DNA of 14,868 nt. Origin: Clostridiales bacterium. Lineage in GTDB: Bacteria > Bacillota > Clostridia > Oscillospirales > Oscillospiraceae. The position numbers and the translations under genes were made by a program. The notes under the pieces were generated by a model. It saw nothing but the letters and a program-made list of their open reading frames with translations. It was not told where the DNA came from and did no database searches. Below, piece after piece: positions 7,619 through 14,564 of this stretch; positions within the stretch are counted from its first letter, which is position 1, and the number at the start of each line of letters is the position of its first letter. The stretch spans positions 1 through 14,868 of the forward strand of contig JAJQAS010000077.1 of assembly GCA_021203685.1 (NCBI GenBank), read 5' to 3'.

Positions 7619-7667
7619 GCTCAAATCACCCTTAAAATCGCCCAAAAAATACCCCATCGTCTTCCCG

Positions 7668-7693
7668 GGGCCTCCCGGCGAACCGGGAGGCCC
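7668..7693. terminator. Eleven-base-pair hairpin between the two GH3 genes
   Basis: Perfect arms 7668-7678 and 7683-7693 enclose a four-base loop (TTCG on the - strand). TTTT follows on the + strand. On the - strand, the direction of both neighbours, the T-run TTTTTT appears only after about 20 bases. This weakens it as a leftward terminator; it may attenuate read-through or stabilise the 3' end of the large GH3 transcript. Confidence 0.55.
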
Positions 7694-7734
7694 TTTTGGA
7701 AAGGATAAGGGGGGAAAACGGACAGAGTTAAGAA

Positions 7735-10700
7735 TTAAGCGTCAGCTTCCGCCTTGCGCTTCTTCATCCAGCGCACCAGGACGATGGCTTCCACCGCCAC
7801 CAGCACCACGCCGCCGGCGATGTCGATGGTCAGGAACATCTGCATCATCTTGCTCATGCCGCCGGAGGTGGACTCGTTGGTGTAGTAGCCGCTGTTGCCC
7901 ACCACATACAGGATGTTCTTACTGGACTGGCGCAGGGCCTGCACCATAGTAGCGCTCAGGTTGGTGAACTCATTATTGCCAGTGTTGACGGTGAAGCCCA
8001 GCATCAGGTTGTTGCCGTTGCGGACGCTGTGGTCTGCAATTTGATAGGCGTAGCCGCCATTATAATCACTTTCCACGAAGCCCACGAAGCCCCACTCATC
8101 CCGGAGGACGTTGTTCAGCAGGTTGCTGTTGGCGACGCAGGGAATCGCACCGATCCAGTTATATGCAGACATGACGGCCAGGCCGGTGCCCTCATAGTTC
8201 TTGACGCACAGTTCAAAGGGCTTCAGGTAAATTTCCCGGATGGCCTGCTCGTTGGAGTAGGTCAGCAGCACCGCGCAGCGGTTGGTCTCCTGGTCGTTCA
8301 GGACGAAGTGCTTGATGTAGGCATAGACGCCCTTGCTGGCCGCGCCGTTGACCTGAGCCGCGGTGAAGTAACCGGCCAGCACGCCATCCTCGGAGTAATA
8401 CTCGAAGTTACGGCCAGCGAAGGCGGAGCGGTGGGTGTTCATGGCGGGGCCGTACCAGCCGTAGTTGTCCACTTCGGCGTACTCATCGCCCATGGCCTCG
8501 CCGATGCGGTAGGCCAGCTCGGTGTTCCAGGTCTGGGCCATCAGCACCTCGGTGCCGAAGGCGGTGCCCTGTGCGCCGGTCAGCAGGTTGTTCAGACCGG
8601 CGGGGCCGTCGCAGTCAGAGGTGGAGACCTTGCCCACGGAGGTAACTTCCGCCGTCTGCCAGCCGCCCAGGCAGACCAGGGTGATCATTTCGTCCACGGA
8701 CATCTGATCCAGCAGGTCTTCCCACAGCTCGTCGTCGTAGTCCAGGCCGGTCAGGTCGGACAGGGTCAGGCCGTTGTCGGCCTCGGTGGTGGGCATTTCG
8801 TCGCTGTCGTCGTCATAGAGGGTGGAGTCGTAGGTGGCGACCATGCTCAGCTCCACAGCGGCCTTGGTCTCGTCGTCCATCTCGTAATCTTCCTCGGTGG
8901 GGGCGGCGGTGACCTCGTCGTAGTTGGCGAAGCCGTCAGCGCGGGAGAGGTAAGTCACGTCACCGGCGGAGTAGTCCTCGAACTGGTTGGTGGCCACGGT
9001 GCCGTCGGATTCCCGGCCGGTCACGCTGTAGTCGATGTCCTCGTCCAGGGTGAAGGTCTCCTCGTCCAGGACGGTGTGGGAGTCGGAGCGGATGGAGATG
9101 GTGTAGTCACCGGCCTCCAGGATGTAGCCGCCGTTCTCGGTCTTGATGCAGGAGGAGTCGTAGGAGGCCATTTCCTCCAGGTCGATGGAGAAGGAGATGG
9201 TCTGGGAGGCCCCGGCCTCCAGGCTGTCGGTCTTGGCGTACTGCACCAGGTTGACGGAAGCCTTTTCGATGCCGCCGTTGGTGTAGGGCGGGGTGTAGTA
9301 GACCTCCACCACGTCCTTACCGGCCACAGTGCCAGTGTTGGTGACGGTCACGTCGAAGGTGATGGTGGTGTCGCTGACGGAGAAGTTATCGATGGTCTGT
9401 TCAAAGGTGGTGTAGCTCAGGCCGTAGCCGAAGGGATACTGCACCTTGGCGTCATAGTCGATGACCCCGTCGTCAGAGGCGGTCTCGTAGTACTTGTAGC
9501 CGACATAGATGCCTTCCACATAGTCCACAAAGGCCACGGTGCCCTCATAGGCGGAGTCCACGGCGGCGTTGGCCTCCTGGATGTCGGAGACGTTGGTGTA
9601 GTTGAAGGCGCCGGCGTTGTTGTAGGTGGGGGTGTCGGTCAGGTCCTTGACGAAGGTGTCGGCGGTTTTGCCGGAGGGGTTGACGGTGCCGTTGAGGATC
9701 TCGCCCAGGGCGGCGAAGCCGGAAACGCCCGCGCCGGGGGCCAGCAGGACGGCGCTGATGTTGTCATACTCGTCGGTCCAGCCCAGTTCCATGGTGTTGT
9801 TGGCGTTGACAATGACGATGACCTTGTCGAAGTTGGAGCAGACCAGCTCGATCATGGCCTCCTCGGTGTTGGACAGCTCCAGATAGTGCTCGCCCTCGTC
9901 GAAGTCGTCATAGTCGCCGTTGTTGGTATAGGTGGCGTTGGTGTAGCCGTAGTTATCGGACAGGACAGAGACTTCCTCCGCGATGTTGTAGGTGCCGTTG
10001 ATGACGGCGTTCATGTCGGTGGGCAGGTCAGCGCCCTCGCCGCCGCTGCGGCCAATGACGATGACGGCGGTGTCGGAGAACTCCTTGGCCTCCTCCATGA
10101 TCTCATTGGTGTAGTACTCCACGGTAGGCTCCGGCAGGGTCCAGTCCTGAGCGTTCATGCCCACCTCGGGCCGCTCGGAGCAGTAGTCGGTGTACATCTG
10201 GGTCAGGGTGTCGTTGGTGGTGAAGCCTGCGTCAGCCAGGGACTGGAGAATGCTGACGTTGCTCTCGGTGCTGGAGGAACCGGAGCCGGTACCGCCATAG
10301 ATGGGGTTGGTGGAGGCCCAGCCGAACACGTTCAGGTTGGTGGTGCCCTCCAGGGGCAGGGTGCCGTCGTTCTTGGCCAGGACGATGCCCTCCTCGCCCA
10401 GCTCCTGCACGATGGCGGAGCTGGCTTCCAGCGTTTCGTCAGACAGCTCCACGGAGCCGTTCAGAACGGCGGAAAGGGTGCTGTACATGGGGCCGAAGCA
10501 GATGACGTTGGCCAGGATGCCGATGACCAGCACCACGGCCACCACGGCGGACCAGCGGACCACATGGCGGGTGCCTTTTTTGACCCAGTGGGCCGCGATC
10601 AGCACCACGATGAGGGCGACGATCAGCACCAGAATGGCGTAGATATAGCCGCTCAGCATGTTGGCGTAGGTCTGCACGTCAGCGGTGCTGACGCCCATAC

Positions 10701-10743
10701 TGGTGAAAATGGGAGACAGCAGGTTGATGAGTAACTGTAACAT
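7735..10743 (-). CDS. Membrane-anchored glycoside hydrolase family 3 enzyme with reversed domain order
   Basis: This 1002-residue protein starts at ATG 10743-10741. The ribosome site AAGGAGG at 10751-10757 rules out an in-frame extension to 10836. Two membrane helices open it (about 33-53 and 64-84) with a basic loop KKGTRHVVR between them. A third closes it (about 973-990) followed by RWMKKRKAEADA. By the positive-inside rule the 880-residue middle is extracellular. Domain order is opposite to the soluble GH3 next door. The alpha/beta-sandwich domain comes first (about 105-440; IGRSGGEGADLPTD with probable acid/base Glu236). A fibronectin-III-like domain follows (about 445-560, after YPFGYGLSYTTF), then a very acidic linker (about 605-660). 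The barrel domain comes last (about 665-950; DGPAGLNN, FAGRNFEYYSEDG, IKHFVLNDQE, FVESDYNGG with nucleophile Asp893). Both catalytic residues are present, so it is probably active. Reversed GH3 domain order is known, for example in Ruminococcus albus and Butyrivibrio beta-glucosidases. The substrate is unknown. Confidence 0.9.
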   Translation of the reverse strand: MLQLLINLLSPIFTSMGVSTADVQTYANMLSGYIYAILVLIVALIVVLIAAHWVKKGTRHVVRWSAVVAVVLVIGILANVICFGPMYSTLSAVLNGSVELSDETLEASSAIVQELGEEGIVLAKNDGTLPLEGTTNLNVFGWASTNPIYGGTGSGSSSTESNVSILQSLADAGFTTNDTLTQMYTDYCSERPEVGMNAQDWTLPEPTVEYYTNEIMEEAKEFSDTAVIVIGRSGGEGADLPTDMNAVINGTYNIAEEVSVLSDNYGYTNATYTNNGDYDDFDEGEHYLELSNTEEAMIELVCSNFDKVIVIVNANNTMELGWTDEYDNISAVLLAPGAGVSGFAALGEILNGTVNPSGKTADTFVKDLTDTPTYNNAGAFNYTNVSDIQEANAAVDSAYEGTVAFVDYVEGIYVGYKYYETASDDGVIDYDAKVQYPFGYGLSYTTFEQTIDNFSVSDTTITFDVTVTNTGTVAGKDVVEVYYTPPYTNGGIEKASVNLVQYAKTDSLEAGASQTISFSIDLEEMASYDSSCIKTENGGYILEAGDYTISIRSDSHTVLDEETFTLDEDIDYSVTGRESDGTVATNQFEDYSAGDVTYLSRADGFANYDEVTAAPTEEDYEMDDETKAAVELSMVATYDSTLYDDDSDEMPTTEADNGLTLSDLTGLDYDDELWEDLLDQMSVDEMITLVCLGGWQTAEVTSVGKVSTSDCDGPAGLNNLLTGAQGTAFGTEVLMAQTWNTELAYRIGEAMGDEYAEVDNYGWYGPAMNTHRSAFAGRNFEYYSEDGVLAGYFTAAQVNGAASKGVYAYIKHFVLNDQETNRCAVLLTYSNEQAIREIYLKPFELCVKNYEGTGLAVMSAYNWIGAIPCVANSNLLNNVLRDEWGFVGFVESDYNGGYAYQIADHSVRNGNNLMLGFTVNTGNNEFTNLSATMVQALRQSSKNILYVVGNSGYYTNESTSGGMSKMMQMFLTIDIAGGVVLVAVEAIVLVRWMKKRKAEADA

Positions 10744-10807
10744 TTTTCTTCCTCCTTGTAAAATGATACGAAGGCACATTCTGAAACGAAGTGCTATTAC
10801 GCAAAAG

Positions 10808-10816
10808 AGTATAGCA
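10808..10816 (-). promoter_or_regulatory. Extended -10 promoter for the membrane GH3 gene
   Basis: On the - strand TGC-TATACT reads as an extended -10 element (TGn followed by a TATAAT-like hexamer at 10813-10808). No good -35 lies 17 bases upstream, which suits the extended -10 class. Transcription would start near 10801, leaving a leader of about 58 bases. The element directly abuts a terminator-like hairpin. Confidence 0.55.
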
Positions 10817-10862
10817 AAAAAGAGACCCTTGGACATAAAAAATTCACAAGTGGTCTCTTTTT
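10817..10862. terminator. Symmetrical terminator-like hairpin after the histidine kinase gene
   Basis: AAAAAGAGACC (10817-10827) pairs with GGTCTCTTTTT (10852-10862), and CTTG/CAAG extends the stem inward. Because the arms end in A-runs and T-runs, it works as an intrinsic terminator in either direction. On the - strand it lies about 70 bases after the kinase stop and just before the membrane GH3 promoter. Confidence 0.7.
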
Positions 10863-10890
10863 CTTCACAAATTGCAAATTAGTTCGTTAA

Positions 10891-10924
10891 TTTTTACAAA
10901 TTTGGAGGTCGAAAATTGTAAAAA
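10891..10924. repeat. AT-rich inverted repeat between kinase and membrane GH3 genes
   Basis: TTTTTACAA (10891-10899) and TTGTAAAAA (10916-10924) are perfect nine-base arms. Three further pairs lie inside after one mismatch. It starts eight bases beyond the kinase stop on the - strand. It could be a weak terminator or a protein-binding site in the GH3 control region; the sequence does not decide. Confidence 0.45.
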
Positions 10925-10932
10925 ACAACGAA

Positions 10933-12261
10933 TCAGCCGGTTTTGCCCTCCGGCAGAGGGATGAGCAGCCTGAGCCGGAACCAGCCGTTGTCGGTGGAGA
11001 TAGACATGGCGCCGTTGTATTGCTCCACCGAGCGCCTGATGCTCTTGACGCCGAAGCCGTGGTAGTCTTTGTCCGTTTTGGTGGTGACGGGCAGGCCGTC
11101 CTCAAAGGTCAGGCTGCCGCCGAAGTAGTTCTCCACCCGGATGAGCATAAACCCCTTCTGGGGGCCAACGGTGACGTGGATGAGCCGCTGCTCCTTGTCC
11201 TCCAGCTGGATCGTGCTCTCGATGGCGTTGTCCAGGGCGTTGCCGAAGATGGAGCAGATGTCCATCACCCGCATGAAGTCCAGCTTTTCCGCGTCGGCCA
11301 CGCAGGTCAGGGTGATGCCGTGCTTCTGGCAGTAGAGGCTCTTTCCCGTCAATACCGTGTCCAGCACGGGGTTGCCGGTCTTGTTCTGGGCCTCGTACTG
11401 GCGGATGTCGCTCTCCATCTCGTCCAGCCACTGGTTCCGCCGTCCGGCGTCCGGTTCGGCCCGGAGGGCGGCAATCTGGTGTTTCAGGTCGTGGTACTTC
11501 CGGTTGATGAGGTCGATGCTCTCCCGGGAGGTGCGGTACTGGTCGTACTGGTTTTTCAGGGTGGTGTTGATGGCGCTCAGCTCGTAACGCATATAGGTCT
11601 CCACACGCTGGATGTGGTAGGCGTAGAGGATGGCCACTCCCGCCAGATCCACCAGCGTGCGGATATATGGGATGTCGGAGCTGTCGCTGGTGCTGAACGG
11701 GGTGTTGGCGGCCACAAAGCTCAGGTTGCTCAGGGCGAAGGCCCCCGCCCCGATGAGGAAGGCGATGGCCAGCTCGTTAGGGTTGACATTGAGGCCGGTG
11801 TTGTCCATGTGCCGCCGGTCCAGCTGCCACATGGTCACGTAGATGACGGCGTAGACCGCCGCCAGGAACAGCACGGACAGCGCCTTGCCGCCGCCGGGAT
11901 TGTAGCCCAGCCGGGCGCAGCAGTAGTAGTAGAGCTGCCACTCCAGGCTGGCGGCAAACTCCGCCAGCAGAAAGGCCCGGACGCAGCAGAAGCCCACGTT
12001 GATGAGGGGTACGTCCACGCACAGATACAGCAACAGGAACATCAGCCCAATGGCAAAGAGCATACACGGCACCCACAGCACAAAGGGGGCGTCGTCGGTC
12101 AGCACCAGAAAGGTACACTGCACCACCAGAGCCACGGCGCAAATTAGCGTCAGGGGCAGGGTGGAAAACCGCCGTTTGGGGGCCAGGCTGATATAGGACA
12201 CGCAGGCCAGCCACTCGGCCAGGGCGGTGTAGACGCGGGGAATGTCGGGAATATTGCTCAT
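10933..12261 (-). CDS. Sensor histidine kinase, AgrC-like GHKL family
   Basis: This 442-residue membrane sensor starts at ATG 12261, overlapping the response-regulator stop as ATGA, so the pair is translationally coupled. The first 218 residues are hydrophobic with about six or seven membrane segments and no recognisable extracellular ligand domain. A coiled linker follows (about 219-255; VETYMRYELSAINTTLKNQYDQYR). The phospho-acceptor motif is KYHDLKHQI, with His261 the likely phosphorylated residue. The ATPase part shows the N box NALDNAIES (341-349) and G box HGFGVKSI (401-408), as in AgrC-type HATPase_c_5 kinases. Such kinases commonly sense peptides or envelope conditions. No AgrB/AgrD-like peptide genes are present here, so the signal is unknown. 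The two GH3 genes and the GtrA-like gene follow downstream on the same strand and are plausible, unproven targets. Confidence 0.88.
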   Translation of the reverse strand: MSNIPDIPRVYTALAEWLACVSYISLAPKRRFSTLPLTLICAVALVVQCTFLVLTDDAPFVLWVPCMLFAIGLMFLLLYLCVDVPLINVGFCCVRAFLLAEFAASLEWQLYYYCCARLGYNPGGGKALSVLFLAAVYAVIYVTMWQLDRRHMDNTGLNVNPNELAIAFLIGAGAFALSNLSFVAANTPFSTSDSSDIPYIRTLVDLAGVAILYAYHIQRVETYMRYELSAINTTLKNQYDQYRTSRESIDLINRKYHDLKHQIAALRAEPDAGRRNQWLDEMESDIRQYEAQNKTGNPVLDTVLTGKSLYCQKHGITLTCVADAEKLDFMRVMDICSIFGNALDNAIESTIQLEDKEQRLIHVTVGPQKGFMLIRVENYFGGSLTFEDGLPVTTKTDKDYHGFGVKSIRRSVEQYNGAMSISTDNGWFRLRLLIPLPEGKTG

Positions 12262-12971
12262 GGCGTCACCCCGTTCACATAGTCGGTGAGAGCCTTCATC
12301 ATGGGGGCCTTTTTGCCCCGGCTGATGGGCAGGGCCACACCGTTCACCAGGGCACAGTTGTCCCGTATCACGTCCACATGCTCCAAGTTGACCAGGCAGC
12401 CCTTGTTGCACCGGAAGAACCCGCCAGCCGGGGTCAGCTTTTTCTCCGTCTGCTGCATGGTGCCGGAGGAGACGAAGTCCCCCTCTTTGGTGTGGAAGGT
12501 CAGGGCGTGGCCCTGGCTCTCCACATAGAAGATGTGGGACACGTCCAGCTTCCGGGTCTCCCCGGCGGAGGAGATGACCACATAGCGCTTCTCCCGCCGG
12601 TGGACGATGTCGATGGCCCTGTCCAGCTGCTGGGAGAAGGCGAAGTAGGTGACGGGCTTGAGGACATAGTCCATGGCCCCCACGGCGTAGCCCCGGATGG
12701 CGTACTGGGGCATATTGGTCACGAAGATGAAAATGACCTCCGGGTCTGTCCGGCGGATCAGCTCCGCCGCCGTCATGCCGTCCAGGTACTCCATCTGTAC
12801 GTCCATAAAGATGATGTCGCAGTCCCCGTTGTACTGCTCCACCAGCTCGGTGCCATCGGTGTAGACCGTGACACGAAGGCTCTTTCCCCGCTCCCGCTGG
12901 TAGCGGGCGGCGTAGTCCTCCATCTGCCGGGCAAAGTCGGACTCATCCTCCACAATGGCGATTCGTATCAT
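12258..12971 (-). CDS. LytTR-family response regulator
   Basis: This 237-residue DNA-binding regulator starts at ATG 12971, with AGAGGAG at 12977-12983 five bases upstream. An in-frame extension to 13178 crosses the promoter and is rejected. The receiver domain (1-120) has acidic residues E8 and D9, phospho-acceptor Asp57 (IIFMDVQM), Thr85 and Lys105 (VLKP), all as expected for a working receiver. Residues about 128-235 are a LytTR domain (RYVVISSAGETRKLDVSHIFYVES, FFRCNKGCLVNLEHVD, LPISRGKK), the DNA-binding type of AgrA, ComE and VirR. These regulators usually bind pairs of direct repeats upstream of promoters; I could not find a convincing repeat pair in the window. It is co-transcribed with the kinase from a near-consensus promoter. 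Confidence 0.92.
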   Translation of the reverse strand: MIRIAIVEDESDFARQMEDYAARYQRERGKSLRVTVYTDGTELVEQYNGDCDIIFMDVQMEYLDGMTAAELIRRTDPEVIFIFVTNMPQYAIRGYAVGAMDYVLKPVTYFAFSQQLDRAIDIVHRREKRYVVISSAGETRKLDVSHIFYVESQGHALTFHTKEGDFVSSGTMQQTEKKLTPAGGFFRCNKGCLVNLEHVDVIRDNCALVNGVALPISRGKKAPMMKALTDYVNGVTP

Positions 12972-13017
12972 TTCCACTCCTCTCTGCAAGGCATTTTCCG
13001 TACATATTTTTTCTTTC

Positions 13018-13046
13018 ATTATAATGAATGGGGGGCGGTGCGTCAA
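13018..13046 (-). promoter_or_regulatory. Sigma70-type promoter of the response regulator-kinase operon
   Basis: On the - strand TTGACG (13046-13041) and TATAAT (13023-13018) are separated by 17 bases, one mismatch from full consensus. The start would be near 13011, giving a leader of about 40 bases before ATG 12971. Confidence 0.85.
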
Positions 13047-13082
13047 GGGCGGGGACAGAGAAAAGGGTTCCTGATCTGCCGC

Positions 13083-13111
13083 TTGCAGAGCGGGCCTTTG
13101 TCGGGTATAAT
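13083..13111 (+). promoter_or_regulatory. Probable promoter of the amidohydrolase leader
   Basis: TTGCAG (13083-13088), 17 bases, then TATAAT (13106-13111). It points rightward, back to back with the regulator promoter; the two -35 boxes are 36 bases apart. Transcription from about 13118 would give a leader of about 200 bases rich in hairpins before ATG 13318. Confidence 0.65.
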
Positions 13112-13131
13112 ATGGCTCGGCGCAAAAAAAC

Positions 13132-13153
13132 GCGCCCCGAAAGTTCAGGGCGC
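13132..13153 (-). terminator. Leftward-facing intrinsic terminator in the divergent region
   Basis: GCGCCC (13132-13137) and GGGCGC (13148-13153) form a six-pair stem. On the - strand it is followed by G and seven Ts, a typical intrinsic terminator. No gene ends here in that direction, so it may shield the regulator operon from leftward transcription. In the + transcript it would be the first hairpin of the amidohydrolase leader. Confidence 0.55.
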
Positions 13154-13317
13154 AGTCTGTGCAGACGCTGCGCTGCACAAAGGGAGAATGAAGTCAAACG
13201 GCCTTGGGGCCGCCCGCCGCACCGCTGGCGCGGCGGCGCATTGGATGAGCTGCAAGAATAGAATACCAGAACTTTTTCTCCCTGTCAAACACTACTTTTG
13301 TCAAAAAGGAGCGAATT
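13154..13317 (+). other. Hairpin-rich leader of the amidohydrolase gene
   Basis: After the first hairpin the leader holds GTCTG-TG-CAGAC (near 13155-13166). It also holds a seven-pair stem CCGCCGC (13214-13220) / GCGGCGG (13230-13236) with loop ACCGCTGGC. I recognise no known riboswitch. A 47-codon open frame (13188-13331) overlaps the amidohydrolase start. AAAAGGAG at 13304-13311 is the ribosome site of the main gene. Confidence 0.45.
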
Positions 13318-14475
13318 ATGCTGATTTTTAACGCAAATGTCCATCCAATGGACAAAAAAGTGATCGAGAACGGATTTGTCCGGCTGGAGGGCGGCAAGGT
13401 GGCCGCCCTGGGTCCCATGGAGGACTGCCCGCCCGTTGCCCCCGGCGACGTGGACGCCCAGGGGGGCCAGCTCTACCCCGGCTGGGTAGATGCCCACTGT
13501 CACCTGGGGCTGCTGGCCGACGGCCAGACCTACGACCAGGACGACTGCAACGAGGAGAGCGACCCCGTAACCCCCCACCTGCGGGCCATTGACGCCCTCT
13601 ATCCCCTGGACAACTGCTTCCGGGAGGCCAGGGAGGGGGGCGTGACCACGGTGCTCACCGGCCCCGGCAGCGCCAACGCCATTGGCGGACAGTTTGCCGC
13701 CGTCAAGACCGCCGGGCGCTGGATCGACGACATGGTGGTCAAGGCCCCGGTGGCGATGAAATTCGCCCTGGGGGAGAACCCCAAGGGGGTCTACAGCGAG
13801 AAAAAGGAAAGCCCCATGACCCGCATGGCCACCGCCGCCCTGATTCGGGAAAACCTGGCCCAGGCGGCGGAGTACCTGCGGAAAAAGCAGGCAGCGGCAG
13901 AGGACGAGGACAAGGACCCGCCCGACTTCGACGCCAAGCTGGAGGCCCTGGTTCCGGTGCTGGAGAAAAAGCTCCCCGCCCACTTCCACGCCCACCGGGC
14001 CGACGACATCGCCACCGCCGTCCGCATCGCCAAGGAGTTTGACCTGGATTTCGTCATCATCCACGGCACAGAGGGCCATTTGGTGGCCGACCTGCTGGCG
14101 GCGGAGGGCGTTCGCGTGGTGACCGGCCCTATCATTGGGGACCGGAGCAAGCCGGAATTGTCCCACCAGACCCTGGGCAACACGGCGGCCCTGGCGAAGG
14201 CCGGGGTCAAGGTGGCCATCTGCACCGACCACCCGGAGAACCCGGTGCAGTACCTGCCCCTGGCGGCGGCGCTGGCCGCCAAAAACGGCCTGGATCCGGA
14301 GCTGGCCCTGCGGGCCATCTCTATCGACGCGGCGGAAATCGCCGGCATCGCCGACCGGGTGGGGTCCATCACGCCGGGCAAAGACGCCGATCTGGTGCTG
14401 TACAGCGGCCACCCCTTCGATTTGCAGTCCCAGATCACGGGGGTGTGGATCGACGGCGTGCAGGTGAAGGGGTAA
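13318..14475 (+). CDS. Metal-dependent amidohydrolase (imidazolonepropionase-related), substrate unknown
   Basis: This 385-residue enzyme starts at ATG 13318 with AAAAGGAGCG upstream and no signal peptide, so it is cytosolic. It has the amidohydrolase layout. A small beta-sandwich (1-52) is followed by GWVDAHCHLG with metal ligands His60 and His62. The barrel continues with MKFALGENPKG, AHFHAHRADD (His222, 224, 226), VIIHGTEGH (His249, His254) and ICTDHPENP with Asp304. The sandwich closes with GSITPGKDADLVLYSGHPFD. These are the ligands expected for a one- or two-metal hydrolytic site. It resembles the poorly characterised group annotated as imidazolonepropionase-related or metal-dependent hydrolase. 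It lacks histidine-degradation neighbours, so a HutI role is not supported. Amide or imide hydrolysis of a small cyclic or acylated compound is the general expectation; the substrate cannot be inferred. It is transcribed alone and ends at a terminator. Confidence 0.85.
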   Translation: MLIFNANVHPMDKKVIENGFVRLEGGKVAALGPMEDCPPVAPGDVDAQGGQLYPGWVDAHCHLGLLADGQTYDQDDCNEESDPVTPHLRAIDALYPLDNCFREAREGGVTTVLTGPGSANAIGGQFAAVKTAGRWIDDMVVKAPVAMKFALGENPKGVYSEKKESPMTRMATAALIRENLAQAAEYLRKKQAAAEDEDKDPPDFDAKLEALVPVLEKKLPAHFHAHRADDIATAVRIAKEFDLDFVIIHGTEGHLVADLLAAEGVRVVTGPIIGDRSKPELSHQTLGNTAALAKAGVKVAICTDHPENPVQYLPLAAALAAKNGLDPELALRAISIDAAEIAGIADRVGSITPGKDADLVLYSGHPFDLQSQITGVWIDGVQVKG

Positions 14476-14521
14476 CCCCCTCTTCCCTTCTGCGCCAAAA
14501 GCAAACAGAAGGAGACAAAAA

Positions 14522-14564
14522 AGAAGTGACCCAATCCATTCAACCTCTGGATCGGGTCACTTCT
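14522..14564. terminator. Bidirectional terminator after the amidohydrolase
   Basis: AGAAGTGACCC (14522-14532) pairs with GGGTCACTTCT (14554-14564); ATCCA/TGGAT extends the stem inward after one mismatch. On the + strand GTTCTATTTTG follows. On the - strand the stem runs straight into TTTTTTGTC, the better T-run, so it should also stop transcription coming from the right edge. Confidence 0.75.

Noticed and set aside
8029..10734. A 901-codon open frame on the + strand
   Set aside because: It lies wholly antisense to the membrane GH3 gene. It is a by-product of GC-rich codon use, has Gly/Val/His-rich low-complexity composition, no ribosome site and no recognisable domain.
10744..10932. LytTR-type direct repeats (for example TTCGTTAAT at 10883)
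   Set aside because: Single matches exist, but no second copy lies at the expected spacing of about 21 bases on the same strand.
12262..12411. Upstream extension of the histidine kinase
   Set aside because: It overlaps the regulator gene out of frame; the ATGA overlap at 12258-12261 is the normal coupled start.
12972..13178. Upstream extension of the response regulator
   Set aside because: It would cross the promoter at 13018-13046. Receiver domains start just before the IAIVEDE strand, which ATG 12971 gives exactly.
13112..13261. A 49-codon Arg-rich frame beginning right after TATAAT
   Set aside because: Its ATG directly follows the -10 box and would precede or coincide with the transcription start. 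It has no ribosome site.
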